This document shows positions 19,601 through 28,184 of a stretch of 64,000 bases of DNA, one piece after another (the first letter of the stretch is position 1; every line of letters starts with the position of its first letter). The DNA is from a virus, in IMG/VR virus record IMGVR_UViG_3300034105_003151, positions 62,001 through 126,000 of that record; one strand, 5' to 3'. The notes beneath the pieces were generated by a model that was given only the letters and a program-made list of their open reading frames with translations, did not search any database and was not told the DNA's origin. Position numbers and translations under genes: made by a program.

Positions 19601-21468
19601 GTTTCTTTATTTAAACCTTCTTTTATTCCTATTATTTCTTTGGTTTCATTGCCCAGGGTAACTCCAAAAGTTTTTGAAGATGGTTTCTGCCCATATTCTA
19701 ATACGGCAGCACCAACTCTAGGATCTCTTTTTAGATCATCAACAATTCCTCCATTAGCATACTTATTCATTCCTGCTAGTTTATCCGCACCAATAGCCTG
19801 AACAGCTTTTTTACGAATAACAAATTCGCCAGGAGTTAACATAGCAGGAACAGTATCGCCGTTTCCTTGACCGGGAACAAAACCTCCACTAGCAAATCTA
19901 GGAATTGATCCTCCTTCATGGCGACGTAATCCGCCCACAAATCCTCTACCAAAACTAACAGCAGCACCAGCACCTCTAATAGTTCCAATAGCTAACAATG
20001 CTGGCATAATTCCCTTGGCAGCATCTGCTAGTTTGATTAGTGAGCTAGTTAAATCTAGTGTTAATTTAATAAATGTTTGAAATCCTTGGCTTTCACCAAT
20101 AGATCTAACTAAAGCAATAAACTCTTCACGAACCTTAGTCATCTTATTAGCAACACTCTCTTGAGCAATCGCGGCATCTTTTGCAAGAGAACCTTGACCC
20201 TGTTGGGCGACCTTAAGAGCTTCCTGGGCAGTTGCAAATTGTTGAATAAGAGGAATAACCTTACCAATTTGACGGAATCCACCAAGTTCTTCTACTATTT
20301 GACTAAACTTTAGATCTCTTGGGTCTAGTTTGCTTAATCCTTCGCTTAGTCTACGAGAAGCTTCATATGGCCCAACGAACTTTCCTTCTAAGTCCGTTAA
20401 TACAACTCCGAATTGTTTTAGGGCATCGATGGTATCTTTTCTCTGTAGTCTAGTAAAGATGGTTCTTAGGCCAGTAGAAATTGTTTCAGCACTTTCACGG
20501 GTAGTTGCTCTGATACTTGTGAATACTGCAATAAACTCATTAAGAGCATCCTTACCTTCACTAACACCTTTACTAGCTGTTGCGAACACACCTCCCGTTC
20601 TTTGAATAGCTGTAATAATGTCACCGGCTTCTACAGCGAACTTAGCAGCAACAGCATTAACACTACCGAGCGCACCTTCAAGATCACCGGCTCCAATATT
20701 AAACTGTCTCATAAGAGCAATAGAGCCTTCTACCGTATCATTCAGGCTATCGAACGATGGAGCAAGGGCACTAAGGGCAAGAGCTTTTAGGGCTTTTTCA
20801 GTATCGCGGGCACTTAGACCGGCCTGAGCTAAAGTACTAGATACTTTAATTAAGTCATTAGAAGCCACACCAAGATTAACTGATAATCCAGTAATCTCTC
20901 TTACCAATCCATCAAGTCCAGATAAACTAGTATCAGTAACCTGTGCTACTCTAACTAATTCTTTGTTAAATTCAACGAATTCTTTAGTAGCAGAATCTAG
21001 AGAATTACCAAACTTATATATGATACTAGTAACAGTTGCCATAGCAGCAAATCTTCTAACAGCTATAGCACTTTGGCGACCAAATTCTTCAAATTGATTA
21101 CCGCATTGTTGAGTATTTCTTCTAAGTGCTGTTAGACTAGTAGCTAATTGACCAGCAGCAGTGGCATTATTTTGTAGATTCTGTTGTAGGTTATTTAATG
21201 GATTATTAGCTTGACCGATTGCTTGACCCAAAGCTCTAATAGCTTGAGCGGCACTATTTGCATTTGTTGATGTATTATTAAGTACGCTATTTAAATTAGT
21301 TAGCGATGATGTTAGTTTAGTTATGTTTCCCGTAGTATTATTACTTACATTAACATTTACGTTAGCATTAATATTCCCAATCTGCTGCTTAATATTTTTT
21401 ACAATACTAGCAACGTTGGTTGGTCCTTGTAGATTTAGTTGTGCTGTTAAATTAAATCCAGATGCCAT
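13663..21468 (-). CDS. tail tape measure protein (TP901-type core)
   Basis: 2601 residues. The N-terminal ~500 residues match the TP901 tape-measure core: Ala/Leu-rich helices with LVREITGLSVNLGVASNDL and FVEFNKELVRVAQVTD. A Gly-rich hydrophobic segment lies near residue 1010. Five copies of a DTVPAMLTPGEFV-type repeat occur near residues 543, 831, 1898, 2285 and 2485. Tape-measure length sets tail length; at about 0.15 nm per residue this predicts a tail near 390 nm if the whole protein is extended. The gene follows a chaperone-like gene and an intrinsic terminator. Confidence 0.93.
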   Translation of the reverse strand: MASGFNLTAQLNLQGPTNVASIVKNIKQQIGNINANVNVNVSNNTTGNITKLTSSLTNLNSVLNNTSTNANSAAQAIRALGQAIGQANNPLNNLQQNLQNNATAAGQLATSLTALRRNTQQCGNQFEEFGRQSAIAVRRFAAMATVTSIIYKFGNSLDSATKEFVEFNKELVRVAQVTDTSLSGLDGLVREITGLSVNLGVASNDLIKVSSTLAQAGLSARDTEKALKALALSALAPSFDSLNDTVEGSIALMRQFNIGAGDLEGALGSVNAVAAKFAVEAGDIITAIQRTGGVFATASKGVSEGKDALNEFIAVFTSIRATTRESAETISTGLRTIFTRLQRKDTIDALKQFGVVLTDLEGKFVGPYEASRRLSEGLSKLDPRDLKFSQIVEELGGFRQIGKVIPLIQQFATAQEALKVAQQGQGSLAKDAAIAQESVANKMTKVREEFIALVRSIGESQGFQTFIKLTLDLTSSLIKLADAAKGIMPALLAIGTIRGAGAAVSFGRGFVGGLRRHEGGSIPRFASGGFVPGQGNGDTVPAMLTPGEFVIRKKAVQAIGADKLAGMNKYANGGIVDDLKRDPRVGAAVLEYGQKPSSKTFGVTLGNETKEIIGIKEGLNKETNQSFMAAINEGVIRGVNYATRLLSKDLGVPATKINKKDQDSFLSGINEGTRGNLFEDVLRTMKAGPFGQTEAQRPFDFPDGLPSQLKDNYSNLPKKWVDAKASFDGAQFTGDGSLQAKAQRQINNELGIVKNRQRGGEETKISPKRKDYLWSIFDKSQNNEILSSTQKKDLQAFQSLRQQGIIQSRNFGGPIQKFAKGGSPQDTVPALLTPGEFVINKKAASRIGLSSLHKMNHADKVQGFNKGGGVQKFAQGGNPWTGGTGQMASPQNINPWITSGISAQAQKTAQALQNVGQAANNTATSFKGMGPATTGLRGLFAQLGMTGIAKKLPKGPTNPLASLGLMMGGGAAISSVSSALGGESTDAGRQVNHMGTNALNYGSTGAAVGSMFGPLGTAIGGTAGALIGLTMGFYEAEKAAKAFKLEANKKDLEMQGERLTKNTAAYVTDRTEENRQNAMMQRDVVAGLALTVAPKKFDTSGSQADIQKNISSFAQEYSSQFSKPLQETKNIIVADMKATNKTFAELATSMDPEEFKQLNMLVARSSKEYIQMVAAQDSYIENLRYAGNDKGADEAQAAFEKKRQEFLASEAANLFAAEDATIKTAKAAEEARQAAILLKKSILSIETSFDVVSQSLNKSSFDLANISNKAEEIISGKTTVRASAAEQNIDILKNPSAYSKEDRAKAVSSGSKLLGDMGPVAERLVNFGDSLDSLTSTTIKNAEKQGKANPDIGDSIRRTLEANIVANFGEGNISRGLIDTLNNSISGAIDEAAKNGQAVDWNAVLEKITGPLKGVSDKASKAMQESLKLVSDNFAALSKITASIVEIEYKKFDRENDLLSMQASSRLSQKEALGSRVDYREKINARMASVSRNSMLGGAQATPQNLSAKIKDMQNQRDNAANQATNALNNNNFAMAGRLTQNVQAFNTAIARTKEELLKLPQTLEASISDIFNEMQKRVGLLEATKAAGQGLAEKMVTSTPKELMDMNRSFVVMNNAIRGNVSNIQQSSDAQQAYFQALNDGKSVQEAVMEAQQAYANENKNALQMFDELVKVAGVSGPDIDNMKANMLESMAKAQGTNNNPILKNIIAQLRETPDQRADRDPVLKALRAEAEILRAMQQQAVTEAAKLDDESKRLLENTANELITGINAATASLNESLARAATERGLEKTQVPNQVQPVNGQFGPGWAAGIVDQGRREAEAARQKKDLQNRTQSPNSENLGIEIESKDQKRQAEEDRQAAMRGAQAAPFNNGGVVYASGGKLINFKPKGTDTVPAMLTPGEFVVNSKSASKNMGLLHSINRSKGGDVNYLKDGGFAGSDERISRPKPAKFTDKSGKFSVMASLEEPVDHSLSWVALRRADNNQIVKVNWKKLSYESRALAVEQSKALSAYTLQNSRDIGKRSTGVTNLMDDKDTSKRDSMLKNGGEFMGQGGSFDMVETNAAGGRRETNPRFFQSRGNTGKRYGTAEERGGMFASIDAVDWNAETITAQRYNNLGEKTKSGTYKWNKFAPESLKQALTDYGFAHINDVPKELFFPKKKITGEFPDINYGSGYEEKYPELYSKTTTAKMGQWKSGETKTSLVRLFYYWVKRNQLAGDLDRDDHEEYSWEQTEREARDIDIAGMEAKHNSKNKKPINKVDGGMVYASKGQLINFQPKGTDTVPAMLTPGEFVVNAKSTSKHLPLLKSINRAGGGSIPRIGKFEVGKGSTNGGSGIDIRGRSGATSYLNNGGMPFGGGVKTDVAGNQQLQNTFFGNKNIHEMSSLDFARMGYNIMQEAYIRNMNGDSVSMFSIGQRRMKELQQMRDDRANQFKNQRTQRGEAYNNRITAMKNANYTMRTGAKRIEGWSTGGMIPRGTDTVPAMLSKGEYVVNRKSTQKNIGLLENINRGYSNGGVIYRQNGGSVGPVAGSQSMDGLATTLNNFVQQMKEVLPSSVGVEGKHDVNVIINGAAILQNVLAGPLGELVKKSIEESFMRKNRQNEGS

Positions 21469-21485
21469 ATGTTTTCCTATTTCTT

Positions 21486-21519
21486 AAAAAAAACGCCATG
21501 CTGCGAGAACAACATGGCG
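21486..21519 (-). terminator. intrinsic terminator upstream of the tape-measure gene
   Basis: On the minus strand a CGCCATG/CATGGCG stem (7 bp, 12-base loop) is followed by eight T. It lies between the chaperone-like gene and the tape-measure gene, so part of the transcription should stop before the tape measure. Confidence 0.8.
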
Positions 21520-21554
21520 ATTCTAAATAATACCACTAGCTTTTAATACACTAA

Positions 21555-22388
21555 TTAGTCTTGTTTTTGTTCTGATTTTACCTCTTCAACCTTGGCCGGT
21601 TTTTCATCAAAAACCACAGGTTTTCCATCATCGTCTAGGAATGGTTGCTCGTCTACTAGAAATTCACCATCTTTAGTTAGTAGATTACCAAACTTATCAA
21701 TTCTACGATTATCAGTATCTACATAAAACCCGTCTTTATCTACTAGCTTGCCATCACGATCTGTTAAATGGCCTTCTTTATTAACAAAGTGTAGATCAGT
21801 ATTTACGAACTTATACTTTAGTAAGAACTTGTTTTCTGGTAGATTTTTTTCATAACTACTATCTAGGCCATAAAATAGTTCCGCATAATTACGAGCAGCT
21901 TCAGCAGCTAGGGGTTCTGATCCTCTGTTGAGATAATCTTCTAGATTTTCAAAACACTTAGAATTATCTGACTTTTTAAATGCACAAGCAGATACCAGAT
22001 AATCAAACTGAGCATTATCAGCCTGACCTTCCGCACTGTTAGAATCTAGAGAATTTCTCGACATTAACAAATCTCTAATAGACTTGCGACTATCAGCAAT
22101 TTCTAGGGCTAGGGCGCGAGCTTCTGATAATTTAATACCACCCCTAGCAAGTCTCTTTTCTTGAGAGGTGAGATTTTTTTGAAGGTTCTTTAGTTCATTT
22201 TCCTTCTCATCACTCCACATTCCCTGCTTAATCAATACGTCATTGATCTTTCCCCTAACAATTGCTCCGCTACTAATAGCATCAGCAAAAGCAGAGTTAT
22301 ATATCTTCTTGGCTTCTTTTTGATCAGATAGTGTTGCAGAACGAACATAGTACTGAACATCGTCAATTGTAAAATCTTTCGTTTTCAT
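21555..22388 (-). CDS. tail assembly chaperone-like protein
   Basis: 277 residues, largely helical and charged. The last ~60 residues hold short repeats built on a K(D/E)G unit (NKEGHLTDRDGKLVDKDG). It sits immediately before the tape measure, where long-tailed phages encode chaperones that coat the tape measure. No slippery frameshift site was looked for systematically. The opening MKTKDFTIDDVQYYVRSATL resembles phage proteins that precede the tape measure, but the family name is not certain. Confidence 0.5.
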   Translation of the reverse strand: MKTKDFTIDDVQYYVRSATLSDQKEAKKIYNSAFADAISSGAIVRGKINDVLIKQGMWSDEKENELKNLQKNLTSQEKRLARGGIKLSEARALALEIADSRKSIRDLLMSRNSLDSNSAEGQADNAQFDYLVSACAFKKSDNSKCFENLEDYLNRGSEPLAAEAARNYAELFYGLDSSYEKNLPENKFLLKYKFVNTDLHFVNKEGHLTDRDGKLVDKDGFYVDTDNRRIDKFGNLLTKDGEFLVDEQPFLDDDGKPVVFDEKPAKVEEVKSEQKQD

Positions 22389-22699
22389 TCTCTATTCTCC
22401 TTGTCCTTGTTTATAACGGGAAATCTGTAATTATATCGGGTGTTTTTACTACCGGATAGTATTTTAGTTAAATCTTCTTCCAATAGTCGTTTCTGTTTAT
22501 TTCCATGATTTAGGATATTATTCCTAACATCTTGCCACATATTATCAAAATACCCCTCTTGCTCTGTCAATTGATCTGCATTATCTTTATAGTGCGCCCA
22601 CAGATAACCAAAGACATTTTCAAACTTTGACAATGAACCAATCATCGTTGTTTCTAATGCTTTGATCGCCCGCTGAACACACTCTTCTGTATTGTTCAT
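22385..22699 (-). CDS. hypothetical protein in tail chaperone cluster
   Basis: 104 residues, helical and charged, ending in a basic region. Its start overlaps the previous stop and its stop overlaps the next start (ATGA-type junctions), so the three genes are translated together. It lies between two proteins of the tail-assembly cluster. No motif is recognised. Confidence 0.55.
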   Translation of the reverse strand: MNNTEECVQRAIKALETTMIGSLSKFENVFGYLWAHYKDNADQLTEQEGYFDNMWQDVRNNILNHGNKQKRLLEEDLTKILSGSKNTRYNYRFPVINKDKENRE

Positions 22700-23730
22700 T
22701 TTTTCCTCTGGCTATTTAGTTGTTGTAATAGGTCTGATTTAACATCCGGCAAATCTATTACATTAATCCCTTGTTCGTTATTCTTAATCAAGTTCTCTCT
22801 TTGTTTTATTATTCTTTGAGATTCTAAAGAATTCAATCCAATAATTTCCGATGCAGATTCTCTATCTGCTACAATAAACATTTCTTTCGCGTTCCTATGT
22901 TTATCATATACACTATTTGCTTCATTTTCTTTCTTTTGTGCATCATTTTTTTGTTTTTGATATAACATCCAACCATCTAACATATCATCATCAGCGATTA
23001 TTTTTTCATCTGGACACTCAGGATGTTCATAAATCCTGTCATACATCATAGATAGGTTAATTAGACTTTTTTGTTCTTCAGTTAGTGAGGTGGGAGATTT
23101 TCCAAATACATTACTTTTGTCACAATTCCAAATTGATTTCCAATGTTCGCTTCTTGCTACTTCTTTCAATTCGTTATTAGTAATATTGTAGGAATGAATA
23201 CAAGATATCAATAGGTTAAAAAAATGCTGATCATTAGCTTCTAGATTTTTAGAAAACACTCTTTTTTTTGAGAGCTTATCATATAAGGTATTGATAATGA
23301 CGAATTCTGTTTTTCGGGTTTGAGCATAATCTTCTAGAGTTAAATAGTCTAAGCTATGCTTATTTTCATATAGAGATATTAGTGATTCCTTATATACTTC
23401 AAGATCCTTTCGAATAATTTTAATCCTATTGGCATTCAATCTACTAGAATACAAGTCCAACTTAGTCTTATCTATAGTCTTTTCTAATTGTGTTATTTGT
23501 TTATCATTGTCTTGATTCCATAACTTTAGCTTTCTCAACCAGTATTCGGCGTCTGGTCTTCTCATTACATCAGAAAATTTATTGTTCTCTAAAATTGAAC
23601 TATATAATCTTTCTGCTTCATATTTTATGGATAATGAAGGACATTTGAGTATATACTCTTTATTATCATGTTCAAAGTATAGTTTTTCTGAACAGATTCT
23701 ATAAATTAAATAAGAAACATTAGATTCCAT
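22696..23730 (-). CDS. hypothetical helical protein, tail-assembly region
   Basis: 344 residues, highly charged. Coiled-coil-like stretches occur near 75-120 (TQLEKTIDKTKLDLYSSRL) and near 255-330. The N-terminal strand-rich part (KLYFEHDNKEYILKCPSLSI) looks like an assembly-protein fold. It may be a chaperone or adaptor acting with the neighbouring genes. Its ATG overlaps the previous stop codon by one base (TAATG). Confidence 0.5.
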   Translation of the reverse strand: MESNVSYLIYRICSEKLYFEHDNKEYILKCPSLSIKYEAERLYSSILENNKFSDVMRRPDAEYWLRKLKLWNQDNDKQITQLEKTIDKTKLDLYSSRLNANRIKIIRKDLEVYKESLISLYENKHSLDYLTLEDYAQTRKTEFVIINTLYDKLSKKRVFSKNLEANDQHFFNLLISCIHSYNITNNELKEVARSEHWKSIWNCDKSNVFGKSPTSLTEEQKSLINLSMMYDRIYEHPECPDEKIIADDDMLDGWMLYQKQKNDAQKKENEANSVYDKHRNAKEMFIVADRESASEIIGLNSLESQRIIKQRENLIKNNEQGINVIDLPDVKSDLLQQLNSQRKK

Positions 23731-23879
23731 TAAGATACAACTGTTTTATTTTCCTGTAGTTCTCTGATGATATTATCTTTTTCGGATAATTTCTTTTGTA
23801 AAGAATCTATTACAGACTGAAGGGAAACGATATCTAAGTAAAGCTTCCCAACAGTCATGTATAGTTTTTCGGGGTCCAT
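23730..23879 (-). CDS. 49-residue coiled-coil protein
   Basis: Small gene between the tail-tube gene and the helical protein. The product begins MDPEKLYMTVGKLYLDIVSL and continues with a heptad pattern (VIDSLQKKLSEKDNIIREL), so a short coiled coil is likely. Its TAA shares one base with the next ATG, a strong sign of real translation. It fills an otherwise unexplained gap of about 150 bases. Confidence 0.6.
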   Translation of the reverse strand: MDPEKLYMTVGKLYLDIVSLQSVIDSLQKKLSEKDNIIRELQENKTVVS

Positions 23880-23893
23880 TGTTAATCCAATCC

Positions 23894-24976
23894 TTAGAGA
23901 ATATTATTGACACCACTTACAGAGAAGGAGTTAAATGTTTGGTAACTATAAGAAACTTCTACGTTACCACCACCAGTATCTCCACCTGTTTGATTAGCAC
24001 TTGTTAATCTATTAGTTGTTCCTAGATCAAACACATAAGCCGTACTAGTACTGTTAGGATCACAAATACGAATAACGATAGGCAAGTTAGTCAAGTTACC
24101 AGCGGCACTAGCAGAACATCCAACTTGAGTGCTAAAGTCATCTGCGTTTACTTGCGCACCGCTAACGGCTGTCACAGAAAATTCACTAGTAACTTCTACA
24201 GGGAAGTTGATATAGCGATAATATGGGGCTCTTACACCTAGCTTATTGATAGATTCACGACCAATATTACAATTAAGGGTAATACTATTGATGTGAACAG
24301 TACCAGCGGTTGCTGTTAGTCCAGCAATACCTCCACCAGAACCAGTTGGTAGAACACTAGTAGTAGTATCTAGTGACCATCTACGAGCAATTCTCTTGAC
24401 TTCATTTCCTGGTAGACCAGAATTAAAGCTAGTAATTCCACCACCAGTAGAAGGTTGCCATCTTAGATTGTTACTAACTAATGTTAGATCTTCTGTAAAA
24501 TTACCATCACTATTAAAGTTAAAAGCAATACTGCTTACATATGTTCCGCTACTAACAGCATACGCCTGTGCTGCTCCATTTGTTGTAATAACAGATTCAT
24601 CCCAAATACCAAGAGCAATATCACATCTACGATCAGAGATTTGAGTTAAACCTAAACCATTACTAAGAGAAGGTCCGGTCATTGATGATCCTGAAAGAGT
24701 ACCACTACCATCTAAACATAAGTTATATAACAGTCTTGTTCCGTCTAGAATACTATTAAGTGTAATTTCAACGTCTGGTACTTCTTCAATATTTGAATAC
24801 AGACCAAGCTGACCTAATTGATAAGCTTGTTCTAGATTGAAGTTTGTATTCATACCTATACTTTGAACTCCTCTAGCAACAACTTCGCTACCATAAATGT
24901 TATTTCCAGCAGCATTTGCTTGACATGGTCTAATCTTTACGGCTTGAACAGCATAGAAAATACGATTATTTGGCAT
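23894..24976 (-). CDS. major tail (tube) protein
   Basis: 360 residues, beta-rich and low in charge. The N-terminus (NNRIFYAVQAVKI, then SEVVARGVQSIGMNTNFNLE) and the VPDVEITLNSILDG segment resemble tail-tube subunits of long-tailed phages. ARRWSLDTTTS and VHINSITLNCNIGRE fit the tube beta-sandwich. It lies between neck genes and the chaperone/tape-measure genes, the usual location. Many copies stack to form the tail tube. Confidence 0.7.
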   Translation of the reverse strand: MPNNRIFYAVQAVKIRPCQANAAGNNIYGSEVVARGVQSIGMNTNFNLEQAYQLGQLGLYSNIEEVPDVEITLNSILDGTRLLYNLCLDGSGTLSGSSMTGPSLSNGLGLTQISDRRCDIALGIWDESVITTNGAAQAYAVSSGTYVSSIAFNFNSDGNFTEDLTLVSNNLRWQPSTGGGITSFNSGLPGNEVKRIARRWSLDTTTSVLPTGSGGGIAGLTATAGTVHINSITLNCNIGRESINKLGVRAPYYRYINFPVEVTSEFSVTAVSGAQVNADDFSTQVGCSASAAGNLTNLPIVIRICDPNSTSTAYVFDLGTTNRLTSANQTGGDTGGGNVEVSYSYQTFNSFSVSGVNNIL

Positions 24977-24995
24977 TTGAAGAACCCCTATAAGG

Positions 24996-25937
24996 TTAGA
25001 AAATAATTTCGGTAGTTAATCTAACAATACACCAAAACAAAGTTGACGATACATTTTGTTGTGCGTCTATAAATGATACATCTTTAATAGACATTGTATT
25101 CCATAATAAATCATCTCTGCTAATAAGTTGACCGTAATTTAATCCTGAAGGATTACGAGATCCATTTCTATTTAACCCATCATAATTTCCCACGGCTACT
25201 TTATTAATATCATAAATTTTAAGATATTTTTCTTCTTGTAGTTTTAAGATATCAACTATATTTTTTCTTTGAGCATCAGATTCTGTATAAATATGGGCTA
25301 AGATATCTTGATTACGATAACAAACTAAAGACCCTAATTCGTATGGTTCTGCATTTGTTCTAGCAATAGACTCTATTATAATACATGGTAGCGGAAGAGA
25401 GTGGTTATTTTCCACGCTAGTATTAATATTTTTATAATTTAAAGTTTGTAATATTCTTCTACCTTCATGATCACTAGAGTTCAATACTTTGCACCATTTA
25501 TAAGCATAATTCATAGATACAGAAGTTGTTGGAGAAACAGCCTTGTCAAAAACTACTTGACTATTATTATAGTCTAGAGTATATGTCACTGCTCCGCTTC
25601 CCGATGGCCCTGGATAAAAAACATTATTTACAGTTAGTCCACTAATTTGTATAGGGGTTTGCGTATTATAAGATATTCCTGTTTCCCAGACCCATGGTGA
25701 TTTATGAGTTCCCCAAACAATATTTTCTTTATATGCAGGATCTTTTATTGGTTTTAGTTTATTAAGACTATTATTGTATAAACCACTTGCTGGAGCGACT
25801 ATATTTACAAAACCCCCAATATTTAAAAAACCATAGTCTATAAAATTTCGTAGATTTTCTTCTACAGAATTAATATAGAATGTGTCCGATAAGCTCGTCA
25901 CAAAGTTAAATTTTCCAAAATCATTATTGACGCTCAT
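24996..25937 (-). CDS. neck / tail-completion-like structural protein
   Basis: 313 residues. The N-terminal FYINSVEENLRNFIDYGFLNI with GGFVNI resembles proteins that join the tail tube to the neck. The rest is beta-rich with SNVEN-type turns and no enzymatic motif. It lies one gene before the tail tube in transcription order. The gene starts four bases inside the preceding one. Confidence 0.5.
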   Translation of the reverse strand: MSVNNDFGKFNFVTSLSDTFYINSVEENLRNFIDYGFLNIGGFVNIVAPASGLYNNSLNKLKPIKDPAYKENIVWGTHKSPWVWETGISYNTQTPIQISGLTVNNVFYPGPSGSGAVTYTLDYNNSQVVFDKAVSPTTSVSMNYAYKWCKVLNSSDHEGRRILQTLNYKNINTSVENNHSLPLPCIIIESIARTNAEPYELGSLVCYRNQDILAHIYTESDAQRKNIVDILKLQEEKYLKIYDINKVAVGNYDGLNRNGSRNPSGLNYGQLISRDDLLWNTMSIKDVSFIDAQQNVSSTLFWCIVRLTTEIIF

Positions 25938-26590
25938 ATATTACTCTTTATTGTAGACTGTATAATTGCAACTACTTGTTTTTCGCATGTACTTAATGCT
26001 CTTGTTATCCAGTTATTAGTGATCGTTCCTGCGTATTGAGGAGGAACTCTCCAATTTGTATTAGAACGTTTCATTAATGCACCACCAGTTCTTGAATAGG
26101 TGCTAGGTTCAAGAACCACTTCATAATTTTTTACAATGGGCGAACTACCTTCAAATAACAACCATTCTAACCAAGGTAATGAATACTGTCTTTGTAAATC
26201 GATTACTCTAGCATTAGAAGATAATGTAATTGCTTGTAAATCCTGCTTACCTATCATCTTATATACAAAACCTCCACTTATTCCATAGTTTGTAATTTTA
26301 GTATTTTTATTATCTATCTGACCAGTCTCTACCAGGGCTTGTACCAGCTCATCTATACTGTTTGGATTTGCTATACCAAGTTCATATCTAAGGGTTCCTG
26401 TTTTAAGTGAAAGATATTCGGGTTCGTCTCTTAATGCTTTAGCTACTATTTTTTGAATACTCAGATTAATAATAGGTAAACTTTTTTGAATTGTTTTATT
26501 CACTTCTGATAATAAAGAATTAAGAATTAAAGTCCTAACTTGTTTATCACTTTCTAGTATTTTAGCAGATATTCTCACGGTAGGGTCCAA
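25934..26590 (-). CDS. head-tail joining protein, gp10-like position
   Basis: 218 residues. It opens with a long helix (LNSLLSEVNKTIQKSLPIIN) and includes SLKTGTLRYELGI and LEWLLFEGSSPIV, a layout seen in some neck and tail-terminator proteins. The gene overlaps its upstream neighbour by 16 bases and its downstream neighbour by four. Function is by position. Confidence 0.5.
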   Translation of the reverse strand: MDPTVRISAKILESDKQVRTLILNSLLSEVNKTIQKSLPIINLSIQKIVAKALRDEPEYLSLKTGTLRYELGIANPNSIDELVQALVETGQIDNKNTKITNYGISGGFVYKMIGKQDLQAITLSSNARVIDLQRQYSLPWLEWLLFEGSSPIVKNYEVVLEPSTYSRTGGALMKRSNTNWRVPPQYAGTITNNWITRALSTCEKQVVAIIQSTIKSNI

Positions 26591-27084
26591 TTAGTTAATA
26601 AGTAGTCTTGATTACCAAATCCTAAAGGAGTAGGATATCCAGATTTTGTATATAGATTGTTATTAGTAGGTAAAGAAGAATTAAGAACTGCTTGAGTACA
26701 ATTTTCTAATTTATTAAGCAGAGATATCGGGCATAGTGTTTGTGCTGCCATATTAGGAATGTTAACAAATTTTGGCCCCCAGTTCATCCAATATTTACTA
26801 TCAATTATAACTGCCATATATACTGTTTCTTGTGAGTCATAATCTACCTTACCAAAACCACCACAAACGGGACACAAACTACCTTCTTGAAAACTTACTG
26901 GTCCAGAATTATTATACTTATTTAGTGATTGATTTAATATTGTGTCATACACACAGTTATTGCAAAACTTATAATTTGTAGAATTATATTTTAATATACA
27001 AGGTACTGTTAATCCATCTTGTGCTAAAATCATATCTATATGAGTATTAAATAATGCTTTTAGTTCTGGAGTAATTAGGTTCAT
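26575..27084 (-). CDS. Cys-containing head-closure-like protein
   Basis: 169 residues. Two Cys pairs, FCNNC near residue 35 and CPVCGG near 65, could form a zinc site, unusual for a neck protein. Later segments (YWMNWGPKFVNIPNMAAQT) look structural. Gene order (connector, this, head-tail joining) suggests a head-closure or stopper role. Overlaps of 4 and 16 bases place it in a coupled set. Confidence 0.5.
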   Translation of the reverse strand: MNLITPELKALFNTHIDMILAQDGLTVPCILKYNSTNYKFCNNCVYDTILNQSLNKYNNSGPVSFQEGSLCPVCGGFGKVDYDSQETVYMAVIIDSKYWMNWGPKFVNIPNMAAQTLCPISLLNKLENCTQAVLNSSLPTNNNLYTKSGYPTPLGFGNQDYLLTNWTLP

Positions 27085-27596
27085 GAGTAAAAGTCTCTAC
27101 TTCTAGCGAGATTAGTACGAATACTTCTTGGATCAAACTTATTACCAACGAACGGAGAAAGAACAGCACGAACAGCAGTTGCTTCTTTTACGTCCCAATG
27201 ACTTGTTAATTCGTCATAGAATGCACACGGTCCCTGTTCTATAATTAACTTAATTCCAGTGAGATTTCCAGCAACACTTAATTGTGCCGGTCCTAGAGAG
27301 GCTCTAATGCCTTCGCTAGCGGCTTTTGTTCTTAATGTACTCTGATCTACTAAACACGCAGCTTTAAGACTTACTAGCATAACAAAAATATTGTCATTGC
27401 TAATAGATGGATCAGGAGTAATATTTGGATCAACAACATTTATTTCGTATGGTGTTTCAAGATTAACATCAAACTCTACTTGTTTTGCAGCAACTGTGAT
27501 GACCTGAAGTAGTCTTTCGTCGCTATATGTGGGACTATCTGATAAATCATTAATTAGTGTTCTAACAATAATAGGTATTTCAATATTCCAACTCAT
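27081..27596 (-). CDS. head-tail connector (adaptor) protein
   Basis: 171 residues. The pattern ...IPIIVRTLINDLSDSPTYSD then LLQVITVAAKQVEFD, followed by ALKAACLVDQSTLRTKAASE, resembles gp6/gp15-type adaptors: helical proteins that dock onto the portal ring. It heads the neck group. An RBS-like purine run precedes the ATG. Confidence 0.55.
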   Translation of the reverse strand: MSWNIEIPIIVRTLINDLSDSPTYSDERLLQVITVAAKQVEFDVNLETPYEINVVDPNITPDPSISNDNIFVMLVSLKAACLVDQSTLRTKAASEGIRASLGPAQLSVAGNLTGIKLIIEQGPCAFYDELTSHWDVKEATAVRAVLSPFVGNKFDPRSIRTNLARSRDFYS

Positions 27597-27638
27597 ATAG
27601 GTTTCTCCGATAATTTAATTTTTACAATAACAAATACA

Positions 27639-28184
27639 CTAAATACTGGACCCTTCTATAAAAGCTCGGTCAAGATCACTTGCTGATAATCCTAGCTGAA
27701 AAGCCAGAGAGTTTATCCACTGATACGATCTTTCGATATATGGAGCATATTCCCATTCTGTTCGTATACTTTCTCTTAAGACCGGATCTTCTATAGAGTC
27801 TATAACAGAATTTATCATATTGAGATCAATACCATTATGAATTAGCCACAATCTAGCTTGTCTAGCACTAATCCTCTCCCCAGGAACAACAGTCTCTAAA
27901 GAAACTAATTTTTCATTCATGTCAGAAACTTTTTTGTCTAAAACGGATACTGGAGATGCTGGGTCAATTGTGATTAATGGATTTTCCCCAGGGTTTCGCG
28001 GTGTCAGTCCTAGATCTAAACACGCCTGAACGTATTCCTGATGATTTGTGCCTATCCAATACACTGTAGTACCAGCACCAACTGTTGTAACACAATTAGA
28101 GGGAGTTAGTCCGTCATAATAAGACACCCCATCTGATAGTATCCAGTATGTTGGCTCTTTTGGAAAAATAATCTGAGAAGTCAT
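27639..28184 (-). CDS. tail-associated protein with C-terminal phage tail-fibre-type domain
   Basis: I chose the ATG at 28184, which overlaps the upstream stop; a longer reading would overlap the preceding gene more. The product is about 181 residues. The C-terminal ~75 residues (ISARQARLWLIHNGID, EWEYAPYIERSYQWINS, LGLSASDLDRAF) match a helical module common in phage tail and fibre-associated proteins. The N-terminal region has YWILSDGVSYYDGLTP. A fibre-attachment or fibre-assembly role fits the adjacent adhesin genes. Confidence 0.6.
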   Translation of the reverse strand: MTSQIIFPKEPTYWILSDGVSYYDGLTPSNCVTTVGAGTTVYWIGTNHQEYVQACLDLGLTPRNPGENPLITIDPASPVSVLDKKVSDMNEKLVSLETVVPGERISARQARLWLIHNGIDLNMINSVIDSIEDPVLRESIRTEWEYAPYIERSYQWINSLAFQLGLSASDLDRAFIEGSSI

